Assembly (NCBI GenBank): GCA_017525505.1 | Contig: JAFXSR010000043.1 | Location: 1-51,370, forward strand | Direction of reading: 5' to 3' | DNA length: 51,370 nt | DNA from: Bacteroidales bacterium | GTDB lineage: Bacteria; Bacteroidota; Bacteroidia; Bacteroidales; WCHB1-69 | Shown here: in pieces, positions 9,642 through 17,610 of the stretch | How the letters are laid out: each line of letters starts with the position of its first letter | How positions within the stretch are numbered: position 1 is the first letter of the stretch | Program-made: the position numbers and the translations under genes | The notes under the pieces: model-generated | The model's input: the letters and a program-made list of their open reading frames with translations, nothing else | The model's database searches: none | What the model was told of the DNA's origin: nothing

Positions 9642-10757
9642 TTATTTGCAGTCAATAAAATAAAACGCGCCTTGGGTAATAATCTCATCACCCTCCGACA
9701 GACCGCTCGTCACCAACAGCTGTCCACCCTCTACCGACTGAACCTCTATAACGGTCTTGACAAAAGTATTTTCCGCAATGCGACGCAACACATACCTGCC
9801 TTTGCTGCTTTGCAGCACGGCCGATTTGTCCAACATGATATGCTTCTGTCCCTTCAAGGACATATTCACATTGGCATACATATTGGGCATCATGTGACCG
9901 GTACTGTTGTCGCACTCAATATAGGTCTGCATGGTCCGGGTTTCAGCATTCAGCATTCCATCCGTATAAGCCACTCTGCCCTTGAATACCATATCCGGGC
10001 GAGATGCGAGGCGGACCTCCACTTCTTCCACTCCCTCAACATACGGAGACTCCATCTCGCTCACACTAGCCTTGACCCACACCTTGCTCAAATCCGCCAC
10101 AACCACCTTTGCGTCCTCATCTTCCTTTAGGTATTCACCCATCACCAACTCGTTGCGCAGCACTGTGCCACCTATAGGAGAACGCACTACCATAGGCCTG
10201 CCTACTACGGCATCATCCAGATCAATCTGGAACTCTTTGGCCACTGCCTCAGCGTGACGGTATTCCTGCAGAGCCATTGTGTAGTTTTGTTGAGCTTCAT
10301 CCAGTTCTTTCTCCGAGGCAACCCCGTTTTTATGCAAGTCTCGCACTCGCTCCAAAGACTTCAAGGCAAGCTCCACGTCTCCCCTTGTCTGGTTATAATT
10401 CTTGACCAATTCAGAGTAGTTAGAGGATGAAAGCTCAAATAGCGGCGAGCCAGCCTTAACTTTCTGCCCAATGTGAACCAATGACTTCACCACCCTGCCT
10501 CCAAAAGGAGCGGCTACCTCTGCATACGCAGATGGGATAGCTGTCACCACACCGGTTGAACTCAGAACCAAATTATAATCCTGAAGTTCTATGGTTTCTG
10601 TCTCAATTTTATCTTTCAGTGGAGAATCAGAAGACAATATTAAGGTGTCCCCGCTCATTTTTACGCCATTCTCAACGACTGCAGGCTCATTATTCTTGGT
10701 GTTGGCACAGCTAGCGATAAGCGTCGCGCCCAGCAACCACAACATTATTTTTTTCAT
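9642..10757 (-). CDS. RND membrane fusion lipoprotein (CzcB/CusB-like)
   Basis: A 371-residue periplasmic adaptor. The N-terminus has a lipoprotein signal ending in LIASC, so it is probably anchored by lipid. The central part shows the split lipoyl/barrel-sandwich halves (AAPFGGRVVKSLVHIGQKVK and VVRSPIGGTVLRNELVMGEY) on either side of an alpha-hairpin (about residues 115-175), followed by a beta-barrel and a membrane-proximal end (GDEIITQGAFYF). It joins the pump to the outer membrane channel. It lacks the His-rich N-terminal extension found in some CzcB proteins; the small His-rich protein upstream may fill that role, which is inference. Confidence 0.9.
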   Translation of the reverse strand: MKKIMLWLLGATLIASCANTKNNEPAVVENGVKMSGDTLILSSDSPLKDKIETETIELQDYNLVLSSTGVVTAIPSAYAEVAAPFGGRVVKSLVHIGQKVKAGSPLFELSSSNYSELVKNYNQTRGDVELALKSLERVRDLHKNGVASEKELDEAQQNYTMALQEYRHAEAVAKEFQIDLDDAVVGRPMVVRSPIGGTVLRNELVMGEYLKEDEDAKVVVADLSKVWVKASVSEMESPYVEGVEEVEVRLASRPDMVFKGRVAYTDGMLNAETRTMQTYIECDNSTGHMMPNMYANVNMSLKGQKHIMLDKSAVLQSSKGRYVLRRIAENTFVKTVIEVQSVEGGQLLVTSGLSEGDEIITQGAFYFIDCK

Positions 10758-10985
10758 ATTATATTTTTGATGATTGTATTTGATGATTTTTGACCATATT
10801 TCTATACCCTAAAATTCATCACGCAATGTTTCTGGAGCCAGTGAACAAGAAATGCTCCAACGACTGCGCTAAGGGAAACCAAAGGTCAAAATGATTAAAA
10901 AAAGATTGGGAACACTACCTCCCACAAGATCCATCACTTTTGATAGTCAAGGTTATGGAATTGCGAGAAAAGTGCGATACATCGT

Positions 10986-11324
10986 CTACAATACGGGAGG
11001 GGCTCGCAGCAGGGAAGTAGCCACATCGCAGGCATATACCAACTTTGAAGCTACGATGGCTACGATGGTACTGCACGGAAGCTGTACATCCAAAGGCATG
11101 CTGAAATACACAGCCTCAGTGGAGGTACGATCCTGCAACTGATCCAACACAAGCAACTCGCTTTCAGAGTGCCCATGCTGGCTATTGGTATATGGATGTG
11201 AATGAACGATAATACGATTCTGGAAAAGATGCGAATGGATAAAAATCGTGGTGCCTGTAAAGTATCCCAAATACAGTACAAGCAACAAATAATTCACTAT
11301 CTTAACCGCTCTTCGCCTTAGCAT
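10986..11324 (-). CDS. Small His-rich membrane-anchored protein at head of metal efflux operon
   Basis: A 112-residue protein with one N-terminal membrane helix or uncleaved signal (IVNYLLLVLYLGYFTGTTIF) followed by a His cluster: IHSHLF, VHSHPYT and QHGHSESE. Small proteins of this layout are often seen at the head of CusCBA/CzcCBA-type operons in Bacteroidetes, from memory and not from a search. The histidines suggest metal binding or sensing in the periplasm. A gap of 228 bases separates it from the fusion-protein gene; that gap shows no convincing gene. The C-terminal third has no recognisable motif. Function unassigned. Confidence 0.65.
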   Translation of the reverse strand: MLRRRAVKIVNYLLLVLYLGYFTGTTIFIHSHLFQNRIIVHSHPYTNSQHGHSESELLVLDQLQDRTSTEAVYFSMPLDVQLPCSTIVAIVASKLVYACDVATSLLRAPPVL

Positions 11325-11376
11325 ACTATCACAAATACCTCTATATCAATATTATATAATCACAGCATTAAAAATG

Positions 11377-11384
11377 CAAAATTA
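11377..11384 (-). promoter_or_regulatory. Candidate -7 box for the metal efflux operon
   Basis: The minus strand reads TAATTTTG here, matching TAnnTTTG, 52 bases upstream of the His-rich gene. No clear -33 element is seen. Confidence 0.4.
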
Positions 11385-11453
11385 CACAAAAATCCCGAAT
11401 TATATACAGACGTATGAATTTAATTATTGAAACACGATTCTTGGAAAAAGGAA

Positions 11454-11480
11454 TAAAAAAAGACGGTCAAATGACCGCCT
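11454..11480 (-). terminator. Intrinsic terminator after tRNA-Lys
   Basis: On the minus strand GGCGGTCA, a TT loop and TGACCGTC form a stem followed by a run of seven T. It starts 5 bases after the tRNA end. Confidence 0.8.
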
Positions 11481-11484
11481 TTTG

Positions 11485-11557
11485 TGTCCCCTCAGGGACT
11501 CGAACCCTGGACCCATTGATTAAGAGTCAATTGCTCTACCAGCTGAGCTAAGGAGAC
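11485..11557 (-). tRNA. tRNA-Lys (CTT)
   Basis: A 73-base cloverleaf on the minus strand. The acceptor strands GTCTCCT and AGGGGAC pair over seven bases (one G-U), the D arm is AGCTCAGCTGGTAGAGCA, and the T arm is CAGGG-TTCGAGT-CCCTG. The anticodon loop CTCTTAA, between TTGA and TCAA, gives anticodon CTT, codon AAG, lysine. CCA is not encoded. Confidence 0.95.
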
Positions 11558-11640
11558 TTGTTTTTTGGGACTGCAAAAATACAAAAATTGTTGATAGAAA
11601 ACACATATTTTCAAATTTTTCTTTTTTAAAAAATTTAATG

Positions 11641-11648
11641 TACATTTG
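11641..11648 (+). promoter_or_regulatory. Candidate -7 box for the PpiC gene
   Basis: TACATTTG matches TAnnTTTG and lies 29 bases before the chosen ATG at 11678, in a very AT-rich stretch. Confidence 0.5.
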
Positions 11649-11677
11649 CAGAATGAAATATGATAACATATAACGAT

Positions 11678-13432
11678 ATGAAAAGATTATTAATCAATAT
11701 CTTAGCTTTATCTTTCACCTTGTGTGCAAGTCTGAGTTTCGCACAAGTTAATCCCGAAAAACCGCTCATGACCATCGGAGACGAGGCGATTTCGAAGGCA
11801 GAATTTGTCAATACTTTCTCCAAAAACAACGATTTGTCGAAAACAACAGCGAAAGAATTGCGCGACTATTTGGACCTGTTTGTCAACTTCAAATTGAAGG
11901 TGAAAGAAGGCAAGGCCCTTAAAATTGACACCACCGCAGCTTTCCAAGCCGAGCTGTCCTCTTACATCAACCAGTCGGCGCAGCAATACCTGACGGACAA
12001 CGAGACTGCCGAGCGTCTGTTCAAAGAATGTGTGGAGCGTGCCAAAAAACACGTGCATGCCTCTCATATCCTGATCAATTGTGCTCCCGACGCCAGTCCC
12101 AAAGACACCATGGCCGCCTACAAAAAGGCGTTGAAAATCAGAAAACAGATTCTCAAAGGCATGGACTTCAACGAAGCTGCTGTCCTGTATTCAGAAGACC
12201 CGTCTGCCCGTGACTATGTCAACCCGCAGAATGGCAGAAAACAAGCCGGCAACAGAGGCGATATCAGCTATTTCACGGTCTTCAACCTGATATATCCTTT
12301 TGAGACAGGCGCCTATAACACTCCTGTAGGCAAGGTGTCCATGCCTATCAGAACACGCTTCGGCTACCATCTTATTTATGTTCATGACGTGGTGCCAGCC
12401 ATCTCCAAGATATACGCCGCCCATATTCTGATTACGGACACCAATGCCAAACACGGTATCATGAGCGAGGAAGCCAAAGGCAAAATCGAGGAAATACAGC
12501 AGAAACTCAACCAGGGCGTTCCCTTTGGCCAGCTAGTGGTGGAATATTCCGAAGATATTGCCACCAATATCAAGGAGGGCCACATGCAGCCTTTCGCTCC
12601 CAACCAGCGCGCCGGCAACTTCGTTTCCGCCACTATCCACCTGAAAAACAATGAAATCTCCCTGCCTGTCGCCTCTGTCTATGGCTGGCATATCATCCGG
12701 CTCGACTCCATCGTTTACGTGACAGTGGATGATGAGATGGAGGGGGCTCTGCGCATGAAAATGGGACGCGACAACCGCAGCTTCATCAGCAAGGAATCCT
12801 TTATTTCCAATTTGAAAAAACAATACAACTTTGAGGAAAGCGGCAAGGCACAAGGTATCAAGTACCTATGCGCCAACATTCCGACCAACTACTTCCAATC
12901 CACCTCGACCGACATCACCACCTTGCCAGGCATCACCGAACTACCTCCTATGGCCAGTTTTGCCAACCAACAAGTGACCACACAGGAATTCGCCAAATAC
13001 ATTTCCCGCTTCCAAGGAATAGACCTGACTACCTCTTTGGAGAAATTTCTCAACGAAAGATTCGAAAAATTCATAGAAGACAAACTCTACAACTACGAGA
13101 AGGAGAATCTGATCAACAAATATCCCGATTTCAGAGAGCTGGTCAACGAATACCATGACGGCATGGTTTTATACGAAATCAACTCGCAAAAGATCTGGAC
13201 ACAGGCTATTACCGACACGGCAGGTTTGCACGAATATTATGAAAAAGTGAAGAAGAACTACCCCATCGACCCCAACGCCAACCCCGTAGAATATAAGCCT
13301 CTCAACGAAATCAAGGCCGTTGTCATCACCGAATTCCAAAACCATCTGGACGAGCTTTGGCTGCAGGAACTGCGCCAGAAATATCCCGTGGTCATCAACG
13401 AGGACGTATATACTACCATTTTGAAAAAATAA
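11678..13432 (+). CDS. Periplasmic peptidyl-prolyl isomerase with two parvulin domains
   Basis: A 584-residue exported chaperone/isomerase. The ATG at 11678 starts a clean signal peptide (MKRLLINILALSFTLCASLS, cut after SFAQ); the frame is also open from an ATG at 11660. A SurA-like N-terminal helical part is followed by two PpiC/parvulin domains at about 122-235 and 243-345, starting VHASHILIN and IYAAHILIT and each with the downstream GYHLIYV or GWHIIRL signature. A further 240 residues form a C-terminal helical part. By family it helps fold outer membrane proteins. It is 9 bases upstream of a lipoprotein gene that is probably its partner. Confidence 0.88.
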   Translation: MKRLLINILALSFTLCASLSFAQVNPEKPLMTIGDEAISKAEFVNTFSKNNDLSKTTAKELRDYLDLFVNFKLKVKEGKALKIDTTAAFQAELSSYINQSAQQYLTDNETAERLFKECVERAKKHVHASHILINCAPDASPKDTMAAYKKALKIRKQILKGMDFNEAAVLYSEDPSARDYVNPQNGRKQAGNRGDISYFTVFNLIYPFETGAYNTPVGKVSMPIRTRFGYHLIYVHDVVPAISKIYAAHILITDTNAKHGIMSEEAKGKIEEIQQKLNQGVPFGQLVVEYSEDIATNIKEGHMQPFAPNQRAGNFVSATIHLKNNEISLPVASVYGWHIIRLDSIVYVTVDDEMEGALRMKMGRDNRSFISKESFISNLKKQYNFEESGKAQGIKYLCANIPTNYFQSTSTDITTLPGITELPPMASFANQQVTTQEFAKYISRFQGIDLTTSLEKFLNERFEKFIEDKLYNYEKENLINKYPDFRELVNEYHDGMVLYEINSQKIWTQAITDTAGLHEYYEKVKKNYPIDPNANPVEYKPLNEIKAVVITEFQNHLDELWLQELRQKYPVVINEDVYTTILKK

Positions 13433-13441
13433 GCCCACGCC

Positions 13442-14296
13442 ATGAGTACTTGTAAGAAGCTGTTGTTTCTCCTGCTTTTGGCCGCTGGTCTCCTGTCGTG
13501 CGGTTCCAAAGACCCTGTGGTGGCCGAGGCCTATCACGCCAAGCTGTATCAATCCCAGCTGGCACAGATGATCCCCGACTCGTACAGTCCCTCCGACAGC
13601 GCACGCCTTGCCCAGCTTTTGATTGAGGAATGGGTACAACAACAGGTTCTGCTTCACGAAGCAATGCAAGTTCTTCCCATCAGCCACAAGAACTTTGAGA
13701 AAGAGATGGCGGAATACAAGAACTCACTGCTTATCAACGCTTACTACAATTATATTACCGCCGACAGCACACTTTTCGAAGTCAGCGACGAGGAATTGGA
13801 ACAGTTCATCAAAAAATACGAAAGCCGCTATACCGTCAACCGCGAGATCATCAAAATCAATTATGTAAAAACAACAAAAGGTTCCAAAATCATTAAAGAT
13901 TTGAAGGAACTACTATTTGATGACGACCGGAGGATGGAGGAAAAGCACCTGATTGAGGAACTTTGCGCCGACTCCATCGAGTATTTTCTGGAAGACAACA
14001 CCTGGCTGTATCTGGACGACATACAGAATGAATTTCCCATTGAAATCAAAAACAAAGAATCCATTCTGACCCAAAACAAATATATTGAGACAGAGGATCA
14101 GGATTATCACTATCTTATTGTCTTTCTGGATTATAAATCCCAGCGCACCCTCAACGAGACCGAAGAGGAAATCGAGGCAGCCCGCATGATGCTGACCCAG
14201 CAGAAGAAGAAGGACCACATCCAGCGGAAAGTGGACGAACTGTATCAGAAGTCGTTGGAAACAGGCCTGATTGCGCTACCGGGCAGCACGCACTAA
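13442..14296 (+). CDS. Lipoprotein next to the PpiC isomerase
   Basis: A 284-residue lipoprotein; the signal ends in GLLSCGS with Cys as the lipidation site. The body is mostly helical and charged (for example EQFIKKYESRYTVNREI), resembling the helical chaperone part of SurA-type proteins but with no parvulin domain that I can see. It follows the isomerase gene by 9 bases, so a role in the same outer-membrane biogenesis path is likely. Its stop codon overlaps that of mutL by 4 bases on the other strand. Function not established. Confidence 0.7.
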   Translation: MSTCKKLLFLLLLAAGLLSCGSKDPVVAEAYHAKLYQSQLAQMIPDSYSPSDSARLAQLLIEEWVQQQVLLHEAMQVLPISHKNFEKEMAEYKNSLLINAYYNYITADSTLFEVSDEELEQFIKKYESRYTVNREIIKINYVKTTKGSKIIKDLKELLFDDDRRMEEKHLIEELCADSIEYFLEDNTWLYLDDIQNEFPIEIKNKESILTQNKYIETEDQDYHYLIVFLDYKSQRTLNETEEEIEAARMMLTQQKKKDHIQRKVDELYQKSLETGLIALPGSTH

Positions 14297-16167
14297 TCGA
14301 ACCATTTTGCCATTTCGTTTTCCCCGATTTGGTGAATGATTTTCTTGCCACTGGGGCTCACATTGGACAGCTGGCAATCGAAGAGTTGCCGCAGAAAATC
14401 CCTGATTACGCACATTTCTGTCATCGGCTTGAACAAATTGCATTTCTGTTTGGCCATACTCATCGCCATATTCGACTCTTTGTCAGTGCGATGCAGGAAC
14501 ATGTTGGACTGATAGCTTTCCAGGAAGGCATCAATCACCTGCTGCACATCCTCTTCCTCATCTACCGGTGTTCCGTTGACCGCAAAATGCGTGCCATCAA
14601 TGGATTCAAGGTCATAGCCCAACTTCAGCAATTCTGGCTTCAACTCCTTCACCATTTCAGACTTGGCAGGCGACAAAGTAATGGTTTCCGGGAAAAGCGA
14701 CTGTTGCACCGTAATGGGTTTCTGCTGCATAGCTGTCAGATACTGCTCGTAGAGGATGCGCTCACGGGCATGGGCAATATGAATCACCGAAAGCCCGCCA
14801 GCAATATTTGCCACGATATATTTTTTATTGACAGACAAACATTTAACATCATCAACCGGAGCCTTCTCTTCCGTTTCAGCGGCAGGTTGAAAGTCCAAAA
14901 TCGGATGCTCTGTCAGCTCCTGTTGCACGGTTTCCGTCTTCAGCGACTGCAAAAAATCACTCCAGCCGGAAGTGTCAAAATCGGCACTATGCGAAGAGGA
15001 CGGTTTGCTGTATGAACCACCACCGTAGGATGAATGTCCGCCGTTACCTGCCGGATGAGAATGAAACGGATTGAAATCAGGATTATGCGTCACCACGGGC
15101 TCCTTAAGTTCCATATCTTTCGGCATATTCGACATATCCATCCCCGGCTCATAGTCGAAATCGAGGCGCGGGGTCAGTGACATTTGTCCCAAAGACTTTT
15201 TCACCGTGGAATTGAGAAAGCCGAACACCAGGCGCTCGTCCTGCAGTTTCACATCCACTTTGGTGGGACTTACATTGATATCGATAGTGGCAGGATCCAT
15301 CTCCAGATTGATGAAATAGGCGGGCTTATAGCCATCCGGAATCAGCTCGGAATAGGCTGTTTCCACCGCGTAATTCAACAATGGATGCCGCACATAACGG
15401 CGGTTGATGAACATATACTGCTCACTTTTCTTCTTTTTCGCATTTTCGGGTTTGGCGATAAAACCCGAAATATTGATGAAATCCGTCTGCTGTTCAACGG
15501 GGTACAGTTTGTCCTGGAAATGAGCTCCGAAAACATTAACAATCCGTTGTTTGAAATTGGATGGTTGTAACTGCAGAAGCAGTTTTCCATTATGGTATAA
15601 CGAAAACGACAAATCCTGATGGGTAAGCACCACCCTGTTGAATTCCTCTTCGATGTGGCTAAACTCCACATTGTCGGATTTGAGGAAATTGCGTCGCGCC
15701 GGCACATTGAAGAACAGATTTTTCACCGAGATGGAAGTCCCGTCAGTAGTGGCGATGGGTGTATGCTCTTTCACCTCAGAGCCCTCTATCAGCAGCAGAG
15801 TACCCGTGCTGTCCTCGGCCATCTTGGTACGCAGTTCCACATGGGCGATAGCGGCGATAGAAGCCAATGCCTCACCTCGGAACCCTTTGGTAGTCAGGTG
15901 GAAAAGATCGTCGGCGGAACTGAGCTTGGAAGTGGCATGCCGCTCAAAACACAGGCGGGCATCGTTAAAACTCATGCCCTTGCCGTTATCCACCACCTGT
16001 ATCAAGGTGCGACCAGCATCCTTGACAATCAGCTGGATATTGTCAGCACCCGCATCCACGGCGTTTTCGAGCAACTCTTTCACCACGGAAGCCGGCCTTT
16101 GGACGACCTCACCGGCCGCAATCTGATTGGCCACCGCATCGGGTAGCAGATGTATTATATCCGTCAT
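14293..16167 (-). CDS. mutL: DNA mismatch repair protein MutL
   Basis: A 624-residue protein of normal MutL length. The GHKL ATPase motifs are at the N-terminus: VANQIAAGEVVQRPASVVKE, ELLENAVDAGAD, VVDNGKGM, GFRGEALASI. The transducer domain and a Ser/Gly-rich linker (about 365-400) lead to a C-terminal dimerisation domain. No DQHAxxERxxYE endonuclease motif is intact; the matching stretch reads IHIAHARERILYEQY, so the A-H-A-R-E-R-I core is kept but the leading DQ is replaced by IA. MutL couples MutS recognition to downstream repair. The start overlaps the stop of the small upstream gene as TAATG, so translation is coupled. Confidence 0.96.
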   Translation of the reverse strand: MTDIIHLLPDAVANQIAAGEVVQRPASVVKELLENAVDAGADNIQLIVKDAGRTLIQVVDNGKGMSFNDARLCFERHATSKLSSADDLFHLTTKGFRGEALASIAAIAHVELRTKMAEDSTGTLLLIEGSEVKEHTPIATTDGTSISVKNLFFNVPARRNFLKSDNVEFSHIEEEFNRVVLTHQDLSFSLYHNGKLLLQLQPSNFKQRIVNVFGAHFQDKLYPVEQQTDFINISGFIAKPENAKKKKSEQYMFINRRYVRHPLLNYAVETAYSELIPDGYKPAYFINLEMDPATIDINVSPTKVDVKLQDERLVFGFLNSTVKKSLGQMSLTPRLDFDYEPGMDMSNMPKDMELKEPVVTHNPDFNPFHSHPAGNGGHSSYGGGSYSKPSSSHSADFDTSGWSDFLQSLKTETVQQELTEHPILDFQPAAETEEKAPVDDVKCLSVNKKYIVANIAGGLSVIHIAHARERILYEQYLTAMQQKPITVQQSLFPETITLSPAKSEMVKELKPELLKLGYDLESIDGTHFAVNGTPVDEEEDVQQVIDAFLESYQSNMFLHRTDKESNMAMSMAKQKCNLFKPMTEMCVIRDFLRQLFDCQLSNVSPSGKKIIHQIGENEMAKWFD

Positions 16168-16430
16168 TATTTATCCATGAATTTGATGAAGAAGAAAACA
16201 AGAACTACCACAATGAACATCAGCCAAATCACCGTTTTCAGCGGAAATTTGTTGCGGTCCTGCTGACTCATGCGCTTCGACGACCAGCTGCGATGCAGCC
16301 GGTCAGCAAACTTGTCGGGATCAAAATCCTCGCCTGATTTATCCACAGGTTTGTCCTCCTCAGCTTGGTAAAAGCGTCGCTTGTAGCGGAATTCTCTTTT
16401 TTCGGGTCGTTCTGTCCAGTTGAATGCCAT
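16167..16430 (-). CDS. Small protein with a C-terminal membrane helix, coupled to mutL
   Basis: An 87-residue protein with a highly charged N-terminal part (Arg, Lys, Glu, Asp) and one hydrophobic helix at about 63-84 (VIWLMFIVVVLVFFFIKF). The final ATAATG joins its stop to the mutL start. I do not recognise the family. Position and coupling suggest steady co-expression with mutL rather than a shared function. Real gene judged from the start, the overlap and the helix. Confidence 0.65.
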   Translation of the reverse strand: MAFNWTERPEKREFRYKRRFYQAEEDKPVDKSGEDFDPDKFADRLHRSWSSKRMSQQDRNKFPLKTVIWLMFIVVVLVFFFIKFMDK

Positions 16431-16433
16431 AAC

Positions 16434-16520
16434 AGTTTACAATTAACAATTTACAATTAACAATCTAATGTTATTCCTTGTTTTCTAACCTTAAATTCTG
16501 AATTTTGTATCTTGAATTTC
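16434..16520. repeat. Heptanucleotide-type repeat tract in the mutL operon leader
   Basis: GTTTACAATTAACAATTTA followed by a second CAATTAA/CAATTTA round, then looser AAATTCTGAATTTTG and TTGAATTTCTG. The units are seven bases. The tract sits between the candidate minus-strand promoter (16540-16547) and the ATG at 16430, so it would form the 5' leader of the transcript. Confidence 0.75.
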
Positions 16521-16539
16521 TGTATTAATTATTAGAAGG

Positions 16540-16568
16540 CAAAGATACTAAAATTTTCCGTAATTTTG
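16540..16568. promoter_or_regulatory. Back-to-back candidate -7 boxes (mutL unit and HAD gene)
   Basis: The minus strand reads TATCTTTG at 16540-16547, facing the mutL unit; the plus strand reads TAATTTTG at 16561-16568, facing the HAD gene 18 bases before its ATG. Both match TAnnTTTG. Confidence 0.5.
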
Positions 16569-16585
16569 CCTTTTTATTTGAACAC

Positions 16586-17212
<627 letters not shown>

Positions 17213-17260
17213 ATCTCCGCAATTTTTTTTACAATTAGCACAGTTGTGAAATATTTTTTT

Positions 17261-17268
17261 TATTTTTG
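17261..17268 (+). promoter_or_regulatory. Candidate -7 box for the tRNA-like gene
   Basis: TATTTTTG matches TAnnTTTG, 12 bases before the start of the tRNA-like structure; no strong -33 element at the usual spacing. Confidence 0.45.
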
Positions 17269-17279
17269 CAGCATCAAAC

Positions 17280-17360
17280 ATTGGTTGATGGTCGCAACAT
17301 GGTAGCGAGGCGGACTGATACCAGTCGGCAGATTGAGGGTTCGACTCCCTCCGCCAATGC
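17280..17360 (+). ncRNA. Atypical tRNA-like RNA
   Basis: The 3' half has a perfect T arm (GAGGG 17335-17339, loop TTCGACT, CCCTC) followed by CGCCAAT, and the 5' half a D arm (TCGC 17292-17295, loop AACATGGTA with the conserved GG, GCGA 17305-17308). ATTGG (17280-17284) can pair with CCAAT (17354-17358). The middle arm is not a normal anticodon arm: GACT/AGTC closes a loop of six bases, GATACC, and there are about three extra bases between the acceptor and D stem. Promoter upstream and terminator downstream suggest it is transcribed. I cannot assign an amino acid. It may be a degenerate tRNA, a tRNA-like RNA, or a true tRNA with an unusual fold. Confidence 0.5.
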
Positions 17361-17390
17361 AAAGGGGTTGTATGATATATAACCCCTTTT
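17361..17390 (+). terminator. Intrinsic terminator after the tRNA-like gene
   Basis: AAAGGGGTT and AACCCCTTT flank an AT-rich loop, ending in four T. It directly follows the tRNA-like structure. Confidence 0.75.
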
Positions 17391-17533
17391 ATTGTATCAT
17401 TCTGTATTGTCTTCCATTCATATCCTCCTCATGTATTATACCCCATGATTTAGCAAGATTACTTACTCTGCCATGCTTTTTATAATTTGGATGTACAATG
17501 TGTTTGTCTCTATGATATTTTTTCTCAAACTTA

Positions 17534-17563
17534 TTTGTTATTGAAGAATTTTATGTAAATTTG
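17534..17563 (+). promoter_or_regulatory. Promoter of the tig-clpP-clpX unit
   Basis: TTTG at 17534-17537, an 18-base spacer and TAAATTTG at 17556-17563 match the Bacteroidetes promoter. The ATG follows 47 bases later. Nothing else is seen in 17391-17610. Confidence 0.6.
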
Positions 17564-17610
17564 CACCCCAAAATTTTAATGAGTAATGTTAATATTAAAA
17601 CCTTATAAGA

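Noticed and set aside
10891..11142. Plus-strand ORF in the gap of the metal efflux operon
   Set aside because: It overlaps the His-rich gene on the other strand, has no recognisable motif, and no promoter was seen for it.
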